The notes under the pieces: model-generated
What the model was told of the DNA's origin: nothing
What the model saw: only the letters and a program-made list of their open reading frames with translations
Database searches by the model: none
Part shown: positions 1 through 12,714 of the stretch, piece by piece
Numbering within the stretch: the stretch's first letter is position 1
How the letters are laid out: each line of letters starts with the position of its first letter
Made by a program: the position numbers and the translations under genes
Assembly (NCBI GenBank): GCA_948474755.1
Contig: CAOLHI010001251.1
Coordinates: forward strand, 347,324-411,323
Source: Ctenosaura bakeri
Lineage: Eukaryota > Chordata > Lepidosauria > Squamata > Iguanidae
Length of the DNA: 64,000 bases
Direction of reading: 5' to 3'

Positions 1-398
1 GCTGCCGCTTTGCTTGGCGAGCCTTCCCCTCAGTCCCACATACTGAGAACTCCATACCTACGAACACTATCTCCAGACTAGCCAGGCTTCAGGACAGGTG
101 TAGTATTACCCAAACCAACAATCTCCTCTATCTCACTCCAACCTTTATTTCTATAGTTATCTGCGTAAGTGTGTTGCATACACTTGTTTGACTGTATTTT
201 AATAAAAACCACTATTATTATTTTACATCTGTTTGCTTCTTGACTCGGCCTGACCCCGTAGACGCTGGGTAAAAGATCTCGCTCCGCTGCCCTGCCTCTC
301 GTATTGCTAGCTTGTGCTCTTTGCTAATTTCCCCAGTTTACTATAATTTGGAGCGCACTTAGGAGTCCCTCACGGGACCCTCAGAAATTAGAGTAACA
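1..398 (+). repeat. LTR fragment, 3' end, cut by the window edge
   Basis: This is the right part of a long terminal repeat. It ends GAGTAACA at 398 and has an AATAAA polyadenylation signal at 201-206. It is the same family, in opposite orientation, as the complete 878-bp LTR at 33188-34065. The two share the run around the AATAAA, the TTGCTTCTTG..CTTGGCCTGAC block (TTGACTCGGCCTGAC here) and the CCTCACGGGACCC block near the end. It inserted into a palindromic MITE whose right half follows at 399-439. No coding sequence accompanies it here. Confidence 0.75.
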
Positions 399-439
399 GT
401 AGAATCATAGTGCTATAACTGTATAGTGTGGAAATGGCC
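399..439 (+). repeat. Right-end remnant of palindromic MITE
   Basis: TGCTATAACTGTATAGTGTG followed by GAAATGGCC is the right terminus of the palindromic family described at 57-63 kb. The left part is absent because the LTR abuts it. Confidence 0.6.
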
Positions 440-598
440 TTTATCTTCACAATAACTCCATGAAGAAGGCTGTGCTGATAGACAGCAATTGTCCAGTGGT
501 TACCCATTGCGCTTCATGGTTGAGAGGGGATTTGAATCTCAGCATCTATAGTCCAGCATTCTCAGTCTAACACTCTGCCCAATACACCATGATGCCTA
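440..598 (-). repeat. CORE-SINE (MIR-like), antisense
   Basis: Read on the minus strand, the right end resembles a tRNA-derived head (GGTGTATTGGGCAGAGTGTT and a B-box-like GATTCAAATCC), followed by a decayed core. It is old and diverged. Confidence 0.5.
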
Positions 599-1071
599 GG
601 TGTGATAAGAGTCCAAAAAAACATCAAGTGGGCCACAAGATCTCATTCCTGTATTTGAAACTGCTAATACATTCATGGAAAGAAGATCATTTCCTGATTT
701 TAAATCTAAACTTAGACATTTCTTTTAACAGCTTAAAATGACAACATTTACCAGTGTAGAATCAACAGAAGTCTCTGTTTCTTATTTCACCCCTCACTGC
801 CCTTGTTTCTCAAAAAGGAGCAGACAAGGTGAGACTCACATGCCACGTGTGATCATTTCCTGTCCAGCCATTTCCAGTTTTGAAAAAAAAAAGCCTCATG
901 GGACTAAAATGAGATGAAATCTCTTATCACACCCTTTGGAAAGTGTAGCTGACCACCAAAATTTGTAGAGTAGTGCAGGGAGCTGGAGCCAGTGAGGGCT
1001 TCTGAGGGCCTGAGGAATAGATGTGGCACCCTAGGGCTCTGCATGTTGCTTATCCCTGTTCCTAAGTTTTA

Positions 1072-1190
1072 GTCTTCCAGATGTTTTGGATTTCAACTCC
1101 CAAAAGTTCCAGCCAGTATGATCAATCATCAGGGATTCTTAGACCTGAAATCTAAAACATCTGGAGGACCAAAGGGTGAGAACCACTACA
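1072..1190. repeat. Palindromic hAT-like MITE, diverged
   Basis: Inverted arms are CTTCCAGATGTTTTGGATTT on the left and AAATCTAAAACATCTGGAGG on the right. This is the common squamate 'CCAGATG...CAACTCCCA' small palindromic element. Target duplication not resolved. Confidence 0.6.
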
Positions 1191-1198
1191 CTACATGG

Positions 1199-1377
1199 GT
1201 TTGCCAGAGTGAAAACTGGAGATGATTCCTGTTCATTAATAGTTGTGCAGAAGAACAAATTTCAGCAAATGTTGCTTGTTACTTGTTCCTGTGATAAGCA
1301 CCACCAGCTGAAACTTCCTCTCCTACACAACCATTAAAAAGACAGCAGCTCTCTCCATTTTCACTTAGGCACCCCTA
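1199..1377. repeat. Palindromic MITE family B, copy 1
   Basis: Starts near TTTGCCAGAGTGAAAACTGG and ends near CCATTTTCACTTAGGCA. It contains TTAATAGTTGTGCAGAAG on the left and the inverse CTACACAACCATTAAA on the right. Other copies lie at 57063-57243 and 58275-58437. Confidence 0.65.
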
Positions 1378-3679
1378 GTTAGGGCACTATGGAATGGGAA
1401 ATCTGTATGGGCCTCTCCCACATCATTTAATCTCTTTAGACAATTCAGGTTGTCGTATTTGTGAATTTTCTCTCCCTGCTGCCACCCCAGGCTCACATCT
1501 GAATGGGGCAGGCAGGAACAGCCAAGAGATTGTTTCTTCATCACACAAGTCCGAGCAGTGCTGGCTCACTTTTGGGCACTGTGAAATACTTAGTCAGTTG
1601 GGCATCAATGACTGGAAGATTCGGTCAGGGAAGGGAACTTGTCATCCTTCCCAGCATTCTAGAAATGGTTTTCTTGAACATGACACTCTGCAGGAGGCAG
1701 AGGATTCAACAGTACAGGACATATGACTTGCAAGGATACTGCTGAGTAAACTTTGAAAAGTCTGAAGAGGGACTGTACAAGATGCTTATTAAGTCTTTGG
1801 ATTGTTTTCTTTTTTAAAGGTACAATTTATGTATAAAACCAAAGGCTGAGCTAAACTCCAAGCTTACCCAGACTTACAAAATGATACCCTGTAAACCTGA
1901 TTCAGATCAGCATATTGATTTTGTTCCCTTTACAAGTTTATCACCAGTTCCTTTTTTCTTAGCTCTTTTGGGGCTATGCTTTTTTTCTTTTTAAACTTCT
2001 TACTTAGATTCTGTTGAGAGTGGCAACCTTTGCATGCTTTAATTAACTGGCTAGTTAGTTTGCATATGTATTGTGGGCATAGAGGGGACTGCCAAGAGTA
2101 AACTTCCTGTTGTTTGGTCAACACCCACTTCCCTTACATGTTCTCTTCCTCTTCCCTTTTTGTCTTTGTTTTTTGTCTTGAAAGCGTGCTCTGAGATCTC
2201 CTAACAGGGATTATTTTCAGCAAGCATGTGACTGCCTAATTTCTTCTTACTTTCTTCAAGAATTGAACCTGTGTAGACTATGCACAAGATTTGTGAGTAA
2301 ACTTTTCATATTTTTAACCAAACTTTTGTGTTTATTTTGAGCTAGATTAAGTGTGTCTGAGGTAGAGCTGATAAAGAGGGACTGGTAATTTGTTCAACTT
2401 CTGCCTGTGCATTACAAAATATTCTGCTGATTGCGAGACTTATTACTAAAAATCTCTCAATTCCCCAACAGATTCAACAGTGAGAAAGGAACATGGTGAA
2501 GAAGCAGAGGGGAGGAAAGACTCTGAAGAGGAGAGAAACTGAAGCAAAACTACGGATGCACACACCACTATGGAAAAAGTAGAAAATATGCCACTGGAAG
2601 CTTTAATTTGAAGAAGAGAGCAGCACCCCACAAAAGCTTCTGCTGAAATAAATTGGTTAGTCTTAAAGATACCACAAAACTACTTCTTGCTTCCCTTTTT
2701 GTACTAAGGACTTTGTACTAAAGACTTTTGTTAAGAAAACCTCATGACAGGGTTGCCATAAGTCAGAAAGGACTTAAGGGCGCACAACAGCAACAGACCA
2801 TGGAATGGCATGCTGAAAATGCCTCTGAAACTGAAACTGGCCCTTGGGCTGAAAAAGGCTCCTCACTGTTCCATTACAAGGTTCTAAACCACAGACAAAA
2901 GGAACCTCTCCTTCAGAAAATCAAACTGTGCATGTGGAAGGCAGAAGAACAGCCAGGGAGGATGCTCACCCCATTTCCTGTTGTATTAACCCAACACAAA
3001 TCAGAACATCTGAACAGGTCTCATGTTTACTAATTAACTGCGATCTGCTGTCAGAATGCTGGGGCACCATTTATTTCTTTGCAATCACAGGACTAACTGG
3101 GAGAAATGGCATTTGAATCCTGCAAAAACAGCTGCACTCATTATCTGAACATTTGGATCCTGCAGGGCTGCTAGATTTATGATGGCGAAGTGGGGGGAGT
3201 TACTTTTCTGTACCAGAAATGCAACAGTTTGGCTCTTTGTTTAGGGGATTCTGATATCTGGTGTCCAAAAAATTAAAAGCCAAGAAGGGAATGGGATCCA
3301 ATACGTACATGGTGACTCTCATTTCTCCACTAAGGAAGAAAATGCAGAATAACTGAAGAATGGCTTTTTAAAAACAATGTTAGAAGTTCTTTGTCAGAAA
3401 ACATCCTCAATACAGTTTTCCATGGAGGAGCAGCAGAAGGGTAGGGCTGAGAGAATATTTACTAAAATTGGTACCTTTGAGATGTTCTGAACTATAACTT
3501 CCTAATTTCTCATATTTAGAAAAGTAAGAAAGCAGGAATGAAACACTTGCACAAGTAGTGCACAGTCTGTGATAACAACAAGAAAACATAAGCCTTTAGC
3601 AGTATATAATGGATTTTTCTTAAAGAAGACACCAAATCAGTCAGAAAAATTAAGATATATGTTCCATTCACAAGGTCCT

Positions 3680-4013
3680 AGAGTCACAGAGTTGGAAGAG
3701 ACCACAAGGACCATCTAGTCCAACTCCCTGTCATGCAGGAATACACATCAAAGCACTCCCGAAAGCTGGCCAACCAGCCTCTGGTTAAAAACTTCCAGAG
3801 AAGAAGACTCCACCACATTCTGAGGCAGTGTATTCCACTGTTGAACCACTCTTACCATCCAGAAGTTCTTCCTAATGATTAGGTGGAATCTCTCTTCCTG
3901 CAGTTTGAATCCATTGCTCCACGTTCTAGTCTCTGCAGCAGTAGTAAACAAGATTTCTTCATCTTCAATATGACATCCTTTCAAATATTTAAACATGGCT
4001 ATCATGTATTCTG
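3680..4013 (-). pseudogene. CR1-type LINE 3' end (ORF2 C-terminus remnant)
   Basis: The minus strand still translates as [13 protein letters not shown], then ETRTWSNGFKLQEERFHLII, then RKNFWMVRVVQQWNTLPQNV. This is the terminal part of the CR1 reverse-transcriptase polyprotein (pattern ..GFKL.E.RF.L..RK.F..VR...WN.LP..VV). It is a 5'-truncated dead copy in intron 6. Confidence 0.8.
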
Positions 4014-4597
4014 TGGGCTTTGAAGTTTACAACTGCTATGTAAATATTTATTTACTCATTCATTCTTTCCTTTGAACTGTATTGCCTACTGAATTATCAA
4101 AGGAAGTACACATCAACTGTAAGACGACGCTAGGAAGTAATTAACAAAAAAATATAAATAATAGAGTAACAGGAAACCAGATGAACCTTTTTTTTAAAAA
4201 AACCCCTAAAAGAGATGGGGGGAAGTGCAGCCCACAGACTGTATGTGACTCCCCACATGGCCATTTCCGAAGTCTCCAATGCTTTCCAGAATCCCCTCTA
4301 ATTTTTTCCAATTTGAAAAGAAATACAAAAATGTTCTGATGCCCCCAAGATCCACGAGGGCCAATTTTGCCATATTTTTGCTGCACTTGGCCTTTTTTCC
4401 TTCCAACCTGAAATCAACCTACAGTTGATTTCCTTTACCATTTGGGTACAAAAAAAAGGGGGGGCTTTTTTAAAGGAAAAATGTTGAAGAGGGGCTGGAG
4501 GGTGCAACTCACCCGTCCCACAGAGGGCCAGCAGAAACCCCTCAGCCCATCAGTTGCCCAGCTCTAAAGTGATGAAATGGTTCAACCAGGAACCAAA

Positions 4598-5197
4598 TAC
4601 AATCAGCCCTCCACGTTCATGGGTTTCACTTTTGTGGATTTGATTATTCATGGATTTGCTGCAGGAAAGGAGATTCTACCTGAACCTCAGGAAGAACTTC
4701 CTGACAGTCAGGGCTGTCCGGTAGTGGAATCTTCTGCCTCGGAGTGTAGTGGAGTCTCCTTCTTTGGAGGTTTTTAAGCAGAGGCTGGATGGCCATCTGT
4801 CGGGAGTGCTTTGAGGGTGTTCCTGCATGGCAGGAGGTTGGACTGGATGGCCTGTGTGGTCTCTTCCAACTCTACATTTCTATGATTCTATGATTCTTTG
4901 CTGCCTCCTTATGCCATTTTTTGCAAGCTGTGTGAGACTGAGAAACTACAAACGCAGCTTGTAAGTCCCTATTAAAAATGGTGTGGGACAGCAGTGAAGG
5001 TGGCAGTAAGCCCCACCAGCCACCCACTTCTGCCTTGTGAAGGAACCCTGATGCCTCAAAGGAATCCATGGTGGGTTGAATATTTTTGTGTGGTACATAT
5101 GGTTTGGCAGAGCCTAGAGTTATTCACAGTTTTTCCACTTTCACAGGGGTCCTGTGCCCCTAACCCTAGTGAATGTGGAGGGATGACTGTATTGTCA
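4598..5197. mobile_element. Tigger/pogo-like non-autonomous element split by a CR1 copy
   Basis: The left end TACAATCAGCCCTCCACGTT and the reverse complement of the right end, TACAGTCATCCCTCCACATT, are imperfect terminal inverted repeats of the Tc1/mariner-Tigger style. A CR1 3' end (4660-4898) sits inside. The superfamily is inferred from the terminus style. Confidence 0.5.
4660..4898 (+). pseudogene. CR1-type LINE 3' end
   Basis: Starts GCAGGAAAGGAGATTCTACC, includes the GGAAGAACTTCCTGACAGTC block and ends in the CR1 signature tail TTCTATGATTCTATGATTC. It is nested within the Tigger-like element around it. Confidence 0.8.
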
Positions 5198-7896
5198 ACA
5201 CTTGAACACTCTTAGTAAAGAGAAGAAATATTCTAATGGGGCACCCAGAACATTAGCAGGGTGATGAACTCAAGAGGTCATCCCAGGGAAGAATCAAATA
5301 TGGGTAAGGTAGCTTTTGATGAATAATTTTATGCAAGATCACACTTGAGTGTATACATACAAAGATTGAAAACTGATATGAGGTTTTGGTGGAGAGAAAA
5401 GCCAGCAAACATAGATTTTAAAAAGAGATTTAACAAGGTTTTAAAAAGCTACCCACCCATCTGTATCGGAACAAACTGTTTTCTAGTAACACGGACTGTG
5501 TAGCAACAGATTCCATGAAGGGTTAAAATGACACTGTGGCTGGCACATGCTGAGCTTGTCATTTCTGAGTTTGAAAAGGGCACACCAACAACATTTCAGG
5601 GCCAGCTCATTTGCTCTGAACTGCTCCTTTGCTGACAATACAAATGTTAGAGGAAGATATTTTTTCTCCAGTCTGGGAATGTCAATGTCTAGATTTAGTT
5701 TAGTTCACTGGGTTCAAGAATGGAGACAACCTATATGTAGCATGTCCTCCTTCCTCCAAATTTGGCATGCCTGTCTTTATAGATTCAGGCATCTACGGAC
5801 TTGCTGCCCTTGAGAGCAGATGCCAAGAACAGAGTAAATATAATTAAAGTACACATAACTAATGAGTACTCTGGTTCTGCCCATACTGCAGTGGCGTGGG
5901 GGAGTCACAAGACACCAAGGGCTTTATCACACAAGACAAGTAAAACACAATTACAGAAGGGCAATAGTGTCTTTGGCTGGGACTTATCATATTACCTTGA
6001 TCCTCTTCTGTTGTTCTTACGGTGGAAGCTCATTTGGAAAGCATTTCTTTTACACAGGAGGTCATTAATGGATTGTGTGTGTGTGTTAATAAAAGAAATA
6101 TTTCTTCAGTGGTCTCCCATTGGGAAAACAACGGAAAAGAAACAACGCCCTATGGTAAGTTCCAGTCAAAGATGCTATTCTCCTGCTGCAACTGTGATTT
6201 ACCGGTACCTGCCTGGCTGAAAAAGCTGAGTGTCTAAGTTAAATCTAGATCCCAAACAAACCTTAATGCAACAGCCAAAGGCCAAAGATCTCCTGGCAAC
6301 TCACTAAAGGGATAGGTATATCTGCCAAAACATGCCCAGTGTGCATTTGTAGAGCAATTCCATTTTAAGGAACCTTCCTGATTTGTCTGTTTTTCTCTTC
6401 TTCTTTCTTAAAAACAGGTGCCTCTTCACTTAAAACAGGGGTGGGCAAGTGTTCACACATCCCTACCACAACACTCTGAGTCCTCCACATTAGTCCTGGA
6501 CCATTTTAGAGGCCTCTTTTCCAACAGGAATTGACCTGGGAATCAACTTCGTTGTCAGCTCCTGTGGGAAAAGAGGCCTCTCATGGATGTAAAACAGCTC
6601 AGGGGAACAACAACAAAAGGATAAATTGCTCTTTCCTCTAGGGGCCATTTGGGGGGGTAAAAAAAAATTGTTGAGGAAAACATGTGTCCTCCAGGGGCTG
6701 CAGAAACAATATCTGTCTTAAGACCTTTTCAACCTCTGCTGTGAAGCATTCTGCAATTAAAGGATGCCCATAAAGGGGGGAAAGGGGATGGGGAGGAGAG
6801 AAGTATGTTCTTGCACTTGGGAGCAAGAAACATAAATGGGTCAAGCTTATCAAAAGGCAAACACAGTCCCACTGAACTACAATGCAGAAGCCTATTTTAG
6901 CCCAGTTGTGAATCCCCCCCCTCCGGGGAGGGAAACACATTATCTGGCAATCCAATGTACCTTAAAAGGGTTTAACTTCTAAAGCTCTGCAGAATTTGCC
7001 AGCTCAGGGAATGCAGGTCATTTATGAGTTTCTGTATCCTGACAGTATGAGTTCTATTGAATGGCTGAGGGTAATAACTCTGGCCCTGAGCAAACCAGAC
7101 ATCTGCTGTGACAATTATTGCATCCAAAAGAAAAACTTAAAAAACAGGCATTCACCTTAAGCCTGAATTTAGATCAAGGTCTCTGGCCTAGTTCTCGAAG
7201 ACAAACGACATCCGATCCCCAGTCACATGTATTTTCCCCTCATGGAGCTTTATTTTCTTACACTTCCCCTGCCATTCTCTCCCTCTAAGGCTTTATTCTC
7301 TATTTCCCCCTGAGGCTTTATTCCCTCCAATGTTTCATTATTTTTACAGAAAAGGCACAAAATGTAGCGTTAGTTTTTATTTTAACATATGTTCAGTTTC
7401 TGGGCCTTGTGACTATCAAGAGACCCTTGAAAGTAAATGATCAATGCTTGCTAAGACAGAGAGGAAGAGCTGAGTGAGATCCTCAGTGCCTAAAGATGCA
7501 TTGCCTTGGTCCGTCGTCAGAATATATCATGCAAAGGAAAACTAAATATATTGTGCAGAGCCATGATAATGATGAAAACTGCCTTTTTTGCATCACATAT
7601 GTACAGAGTTGAGATTAACTTGGCAATCCAGGTTTTATAAAAGTACACAGCAGATGTTGTACTGATCCCATGGACTGCCAAAAAGACAAGTAAATGGATC
7701 CAAATGCAAGTCAAGGCTGAACTCATGCTAGATGCCAAGATGACTAAACTGGGACTATCTTACTTTGGACATAGCTTAAGAAGACATGACTCATTAGAAA
7801 AGACAATACGGCTTGGTAAAGTGGAAGGCAGTGGGCAAGGAAGACAATCTCATTATAGGAGGGTGGACTCAACCAAGCAAGGCACCACCCTGAGTC

Positions 7897-8640
7897 ACAG
7901 AGTCATAGAATCATGGAGCTGGAAGAGACCACAGGAGCCATCAAGTCCGACCCCCTGCCATGCAGGGAGACACATCAAAGCACTCCCAACAGATGGCCAT
8001 CCTGCCTCTTCTTAAAAACCTCCAAACAACCATACTCCGAGGCAGCAGATTCCACTGCCGAATAGCTCTGACCGTCAGGAACTTCTTCCTGAGGTTTAAG
8101 TAGAATCTCTTTTCCTGCAGTTTGAATCCATTGCTCCTTGTCCTAGTCTCTGGAGCAGCAGAAAACAAGCCCGCTCCCTCCTCAACATGACATCCCTTCA
8201 AATATTTAAACATGGCTATCATGTCCCCTCATAATCTTCTCTTCTGCAGACTAAACATAGCCTGCTACCTAAGCTGCTCCTCATAGGGCATGGTTTCCAG
8301 ACCCTTCACCATTTTGGTCGCTCTCCTCTGGACACGTTCCAGCTTGTCAATATCCTTCTTTAAATGAGGTGCCCAGAACTGGACACAGTATTCCAGATGA
8401 GATCTAACCAAAGCAGAATAGAGTGGTACCATTACCTCCCTTGACCTAGACACCATACTCCTATTGATGCAACTAAGAATTGCATTTGCTTTCTTGGCTG
8501 CTGCATCACACTGCTGACTCATGTCCAGCCTGTGGTCCACCAAGACTCCTAGATCCCTTTCACATGTACTGTGAGTCTGCGAGTCCCAATCTTTGATAAC
8601 AGACTGACTTGGAAGTCTTTCCTTCACAGCATCACTGTAA
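7897..8640 (-). pseudogene. CR1-type LINE 3' half with reverse-transcriptase remnant
   Basis: This is the longest CR1 copy in the window. Reading the minus strand, the frame holds [18 protein letters not shown], then [20 protein letters not shown], then [16 protein letters not shown], and after a frame break RKKFLTVRAIRQWNLLP. These are the thumb and C-terminal parts of the CR1 reverse transcriptase. The 3' end (left) has CATAGAATCATGG, the complement of the ATTCTATG tail. It is 5'-truncated and frame-disrupted, so it should not be called a host gene even though one frame stays open for about 150 codons. Confidence 0.85.
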
Positions 8641-9372
8641 GTTGTAGTTGACTTAGCAGCAATTGAGAACAGCAAGATATAGTCTGGATCAGAGTGCAAT
8701 TCCATGATGCAGAGCAACACTGGCTCTGCTTACAGATCTCCCTTCTGTGAGTTAATCCTTGCCTGAATCTTCTAAGCTAAGGGTAGGCAACCTGGGGTCC
8801 CCCAGATATTTTAAACTAGCACTGACAATAGTTAACAGCAAAAATCAGCTGGGTACTAAACTGTCTTCCTTTGTTCTAAATCATGGGCGGGAAAGCACAG
8901 CTTGTGAGGTGCATGTGTCCCTGGAACCTCACTTTTGCACCCACCAAAAGCTGTGTGGTAGTCCACCAAACTACACAACCTGTAAATTTTAAAAAATGCT
9001 TTCTCAGAAATTTCATGCCTTAAAATTGAACCAAAGAGACTAAAAGCACATGTGAATTCATTGGTTTGGCTTCTTCCCATTCCTGTATGGAAGAATGGTG
9101 ACTGGGAAGGGGAAAATGTTATGCTACTCTGTTCTTTGCAATGCTACAAGGGTTCCAGGCTGATTTGATGCAAAAGTTCAGGTCTTGGCAAAGTAAAGCC
9201 AAGCAAGAAAACATCCATGTTTTGTCAACAAAGTGGAGTCAGATAAAGTAGGACAAAGCTCAGTATATAAAGGAAAGCAATCTCAAGCAAAAACCAGGCA
9301 AGAATTCAGGAGGGACTTCACCATGGGAAGCACAGAAACAAGGCTCAAATAATGCTTCTTCAAAGGAACAGG

Positions 9373-9489
9373 AGTCCTCTAGATGTTGTTACACTGCAGC
9401 TTCCACTGCCCCATCATCACTGGCTGTGATGGCTAAGGCTGATAGAAGCTGCAGCCCAGCAGCATCTGGAGGGCCATAAGTTGTCCACA
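9373..9489. repeat. Palindromic hAT-like MITE
   Basis: Arms CTAGATGTTGTTACACTGCAGC and GCTGCAGCCCAGCAGCATCTGG face each other around GGCTGTGATGGCTAAGGC. It lies about 300 bp beyond exon 6 in intron 6. Confidence 0.65.
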
Positions 9490-9783
9490 TGTGAGTTAGA
9501 CTCAGACCAATCCCTAAAATAATGCAGCTTAAGCAGGTTGCATATGAGATTCAGGCAGGCTGGATAGTTCCACGTACGCTGAGAGAAGCCTCTTCCATTA
9601 AAAGGGCTTTGACCATCAGCTTCAGCAGACGTGGGTGCTGAGGGAACACTGGTTATGCTGAATGTAGCTTTTTCAAACTACAGAGCGACATACCAGGAAA
9701 GTCAAAGGTTTCCTACTACTGGTACAGATAAAAGCAAATGAAACAAAAACAACTGAGAAAAAATTACATCAATTTTTCTTTAC

Positions 9784-9864
9784 CTTGTTTCTTGGACTCA
9801 GCTTTGGAGCTTCCCTTTCAACACTTGTCAAAATGACAGGCAGATTCTGCTTACAGTTGGCTTC
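9784..9864 (-). CDS. FAM13A: FAM13A coding exon 6 (post-RhoGAP linker)
   Basis: An 81-bp exon (27 codons), phase 0 on both sides. The acceptor is CATCATAG and the donor GTAAAG. It encodes EANCKQNLPVILTSVEREAP and then KLSPRNK. This aligns with the human segment of the same length and pattern (E.YYKNSLPILLT..ERD.PK), including the conserved LP-ILT and the basic end. The exon is symmetric, so skipping it would keep the reading frame. No following exon was found between here and position 1. Confidence 0.92.
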
Positions 9865-10527
9865 CTATGATGAGAGAAGATAAGCAATTAAGAAAATATA
9901 ATATATCAAGAAGAAAGAAATAATAAATAATAATAAATAAAATAAAATAAAAAATAGAAGAATGAAGGTCTCCTTTGCAAAATTCTGGGCTTTCTTCCTG
10001 CATTGCAGTTTGCTTAGAAATAGCTCTTACATGGAAGAATGATTAAAAAAATTAACATTAACTGTTGGTGGTACTGGTTATAGAACATGACATTAATGGA
10101 AAAACTTAATGATCTGATACAAGGGAGGTGGCAAATTCCATTTCAGTGGAGGAGGTCCTTTGTATCAGGGGTTCACAATTTTAGAGAGTCCAGAGGTCCC
10201 TGACAATCAAAAACATAAAGGATGACAGGGTTGGCAACCTTTCATCTACAGTTACTCATTCCACCCCTGGTCACTTAAGAATGCCTAGCTGTCTTGAGTC
10301 ATTCTCTTTTGTTTTATTTTTCCTTCCTATCTTTTTTCCTGTTCAATAAACTACAAAATGATCTGTGAGGAGAAAATGTTCTCTTGGAGAGGAAGCACAG
10401 GTCAGGGAAACAACTGTGATTTCATTTCACATGCCCTGTGCCACTTACGTCACCTATGTTTACTACCTTAACACTGCTGGCATGAACCTTGGCCCAGCAG
10501 AAAACAAATGATGGATGCTCATAATGC

Positions 10528-10657
10528 CAGGGTAGACAACCTGGTGTCCTGAAGAAGTTTTGAATGAGAATTCCTGTTACGTCACAGCCAGCATGGCCAA
10601 CATTCAGGACTCATGGAACCTACAATCCAAAACACTAGTGGACACCAGTTTGCCCAT
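10528..10657. repeat. Palindromic hAT-like MITE
   Basis: The left arm GGGTAGACAACCTGGTGTCC and the right arm GGACACCAGTTTGCCCATCC are inverted. The centre holds CAGCCAGCATGGCCAACATT, typical of this group. Confidence 0.65.
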
Positions 10658-11108
10658 CCTGCATGGCGTAACAGTTGAAGTGTTCAGTTCGGTCAAGGTG
10701 TCCCAATATGACTTATATAGGATCCTGCTGGGAAAATAAGTGACAATATTAGCGTGATTCATAAGCACCTATGGTGAAAGTTTTCAGTGTTTCTATACTT
10801 TCACACTCTTTTCCTGGTTTTAATTTTATTTTGTAGGTTGAAATGTTTTATTTATTGCTACTGGTTTGATATTCTGCTGTCTTTGGTTACTGTTTTATTG
10901 GTTTATTGTATGTTATAATTTTAATACAATGTTCAGCAACCAGTAGGATCCAGTTCATGATCAGTTTAAAAGTGAAATAGATCAATCAATAAATATTTTA
11001 AAAGGAAAGGAGTCTAGAGTGTAGCATTATAGGAAAGTCCTATGATGTCTAAACTGAAAGCATTCAGATTTAGGGGGAGATGCAAGTTTAACACAGTTCA
11101 AGGGATGG

Positions 11109-11134
11109 TGTGTGTGTGTGTGTGTGTGTGTGTG
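11109..11134 (+). repeat. (TG)13 microsatellite
   Basis: A perfect dinucleotide run; potentially polymorphic. Confidence 0.95.
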
Positions 11135-11486
11135 TTCTCAAAGAGGGTTGAGATGGCAAAGACCAAAACAGTCTTAATAGTCTCATATCAGGTTTTCCCA
11201 CTTAACAGGGCTGGGACTTTCTGCCAAAGGCTGGCATTATGTTACAGGATGCAGTGACAGCTGGCAGTTAAAGCAGTAAACAGTACAGCTTGAAGGAGAC
11301 TGAAAAGGAAAAAGTATAAAGTATTTAACTAAGCATGTTACACACAGCCAAACGATGGGGAAAATCTCCAGTTATGACCCATCACAGAAACTTTTTTTTA
11401 CTTCTGAATTTTGCTTAGAGGCATAAGACCCAAAAAGCAAACAGATCAGCATTAAAAAAAACAACAACAACCCACTATTTCAAATG

Positions 11487-12200
11487 CAGTACAGGTATAC
11501 TCATTTAATAAAGTCTCTGACAGTGAAGCCCCTTTCATAAAGGCTTGTAACACCCACCCACACCCCCTTTTTCCCTCTTCATCCCCTACTTGAATTTCTT
11601 CTTCACTCTCTATTTAGATGGAAATTTTTAGCACTGGGAGGATGGTGAAAGAGGGCTAGAAAAACACACCTTTTGTGTCAGGTTGCAGCGGTGAGTCTGC
11701 AGTAAACAATGCAATAAGCAAAGGTTGTACTAGGAAAGACTCTGAATCTAGTCTAACTGATCCTACTGTAGCCTTGTGTGCCTGCCTATTAATAGGCAAA
11801 ATAAACAGCAATTGCTTCTAGAATCTCTTATTGAGCATGCAAGCACAGCAGAACAGAGAAAAGTGGAGGGAGAGCTGATAAGCCAGCTATCTGGAATACA
11901 TGTATAAAAAAGTAGATCTATAAATTTGGCCATCAAAACAGAAATTAGAAGAAAACTGGGGCAGTGCGTGTGAAAGAAATCCTAGATGTATATTGGAATA
12001 AGCTTTCAAGTGCCTATAGAAGGTTCAAAATTTATTGTTTACTTATGCAAGGCTTACCTGACCTGGCTGTTTCATTTCACATATTCATGTTGTTAATTTT
12101 GAATTTTAAACGTTTGCTGAAGCATGACGAACTGCTCTTCTTCTTTTGTGACATAGGAACCTGTGTGTTCTTTTCATTTTATTCATGCCTCTGATACCAA
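11487..12200 (+). repeat. Dispersed repeat X, copy 1
   Basis: Shares about 700 bp in the same order and orientation with 16028-16735. Both begin GTACAGGTATAC followed by CATTTAA, then TCTGACAG. Both carry GCAGTAAACAATGCAA and GAATCTCTTA.TGAGCAT in the middle, and TTTACTTATGCAAGGCTTA near the end. No coding frame and no clear family assignment. Confidence 0.75.
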
Positions 12201-12395
12201 AATTTTTGTGAAAGATGCAAAGCCCAGATACACATCTACTTTGTACACTTGAAGTAGGTATCATTATAGCATAACACTTCCCTGACATTTTTTCATTAAT
12301 TAAAAAAAGTCACAGGGAGTGTTAGAGAGGGAGGGAAGATGGGTTAAGCAGGAGGAAACTGTACAACCCATTCCCCTCATGCCGATCTTCTGTTC

Positions 12396-12434
<39 letters not shown>
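12396..12434 (+). repeat. (TA)n(GA)n compound microsatellite
   Basis: About nine TA units run directly into about ten GA units. Confidence 0.95.
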
Positions 12435-12714
12435 CCCTCTTGGATCTCATCTTGGGAGAAAGGTGGGGAATAAATCCAATTCAATCCAATCCATCAACAT
12501 CTTCTTTTACAGTAAAGATGAGACATGTATGGCCTACAGTCCACATCTGGACCTTGAGTGTTCTCCTGTGGTCGTTTCCCTCCCTTGAGTCCCAGAGACC
12601 TCATAAACAATTTTTGTTTATTTGAGCAAAACAAAAATAGAACATAACATGCCCGTTTGGCCAAAAATAGTCTCTAGGGCTATCTCCCTTATTTATTGCA
12701 CTGAAATGTTATTT

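Larger units (their letters stand above)
1..9783 (-). other. FAM13A intron 6 (partial), repeat content
   Basis: I see no coding exon here on either strand. I looked specifically for the next FAM13A segments (a LLERTIR-AVEQHLFD-like block) and did not find them. Recognisable content is an LTR end, SINE and MITE remnants, CR1 3' ends and a Tigger-like element, each listed separately. Apparently unique or unrecognised stretches include about 600-1070, 1380-2735, 2800-3680, 4015-4597, 5200-7890 and 8640-9370. A SINE 3'-tail fragment (plus sense) lies at about 2736-2800. Confidence 0.7.

Noticed and set aside
8265..8720. Reverse-transcriptase-like host gene
   Set aside because: The residues are the C-terminal part of CR1 ORF2. 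The copy is 5'-truncated and frame-broken, with a CR1 3' tail.
1..9783. Next FAM13A exon (exon 7) within the left part
   Set aside because: I searched the minus strand for the conserved LLERTIR-AVEQHLFD block and flanking splice sites and found none. It is probably beyond the window.
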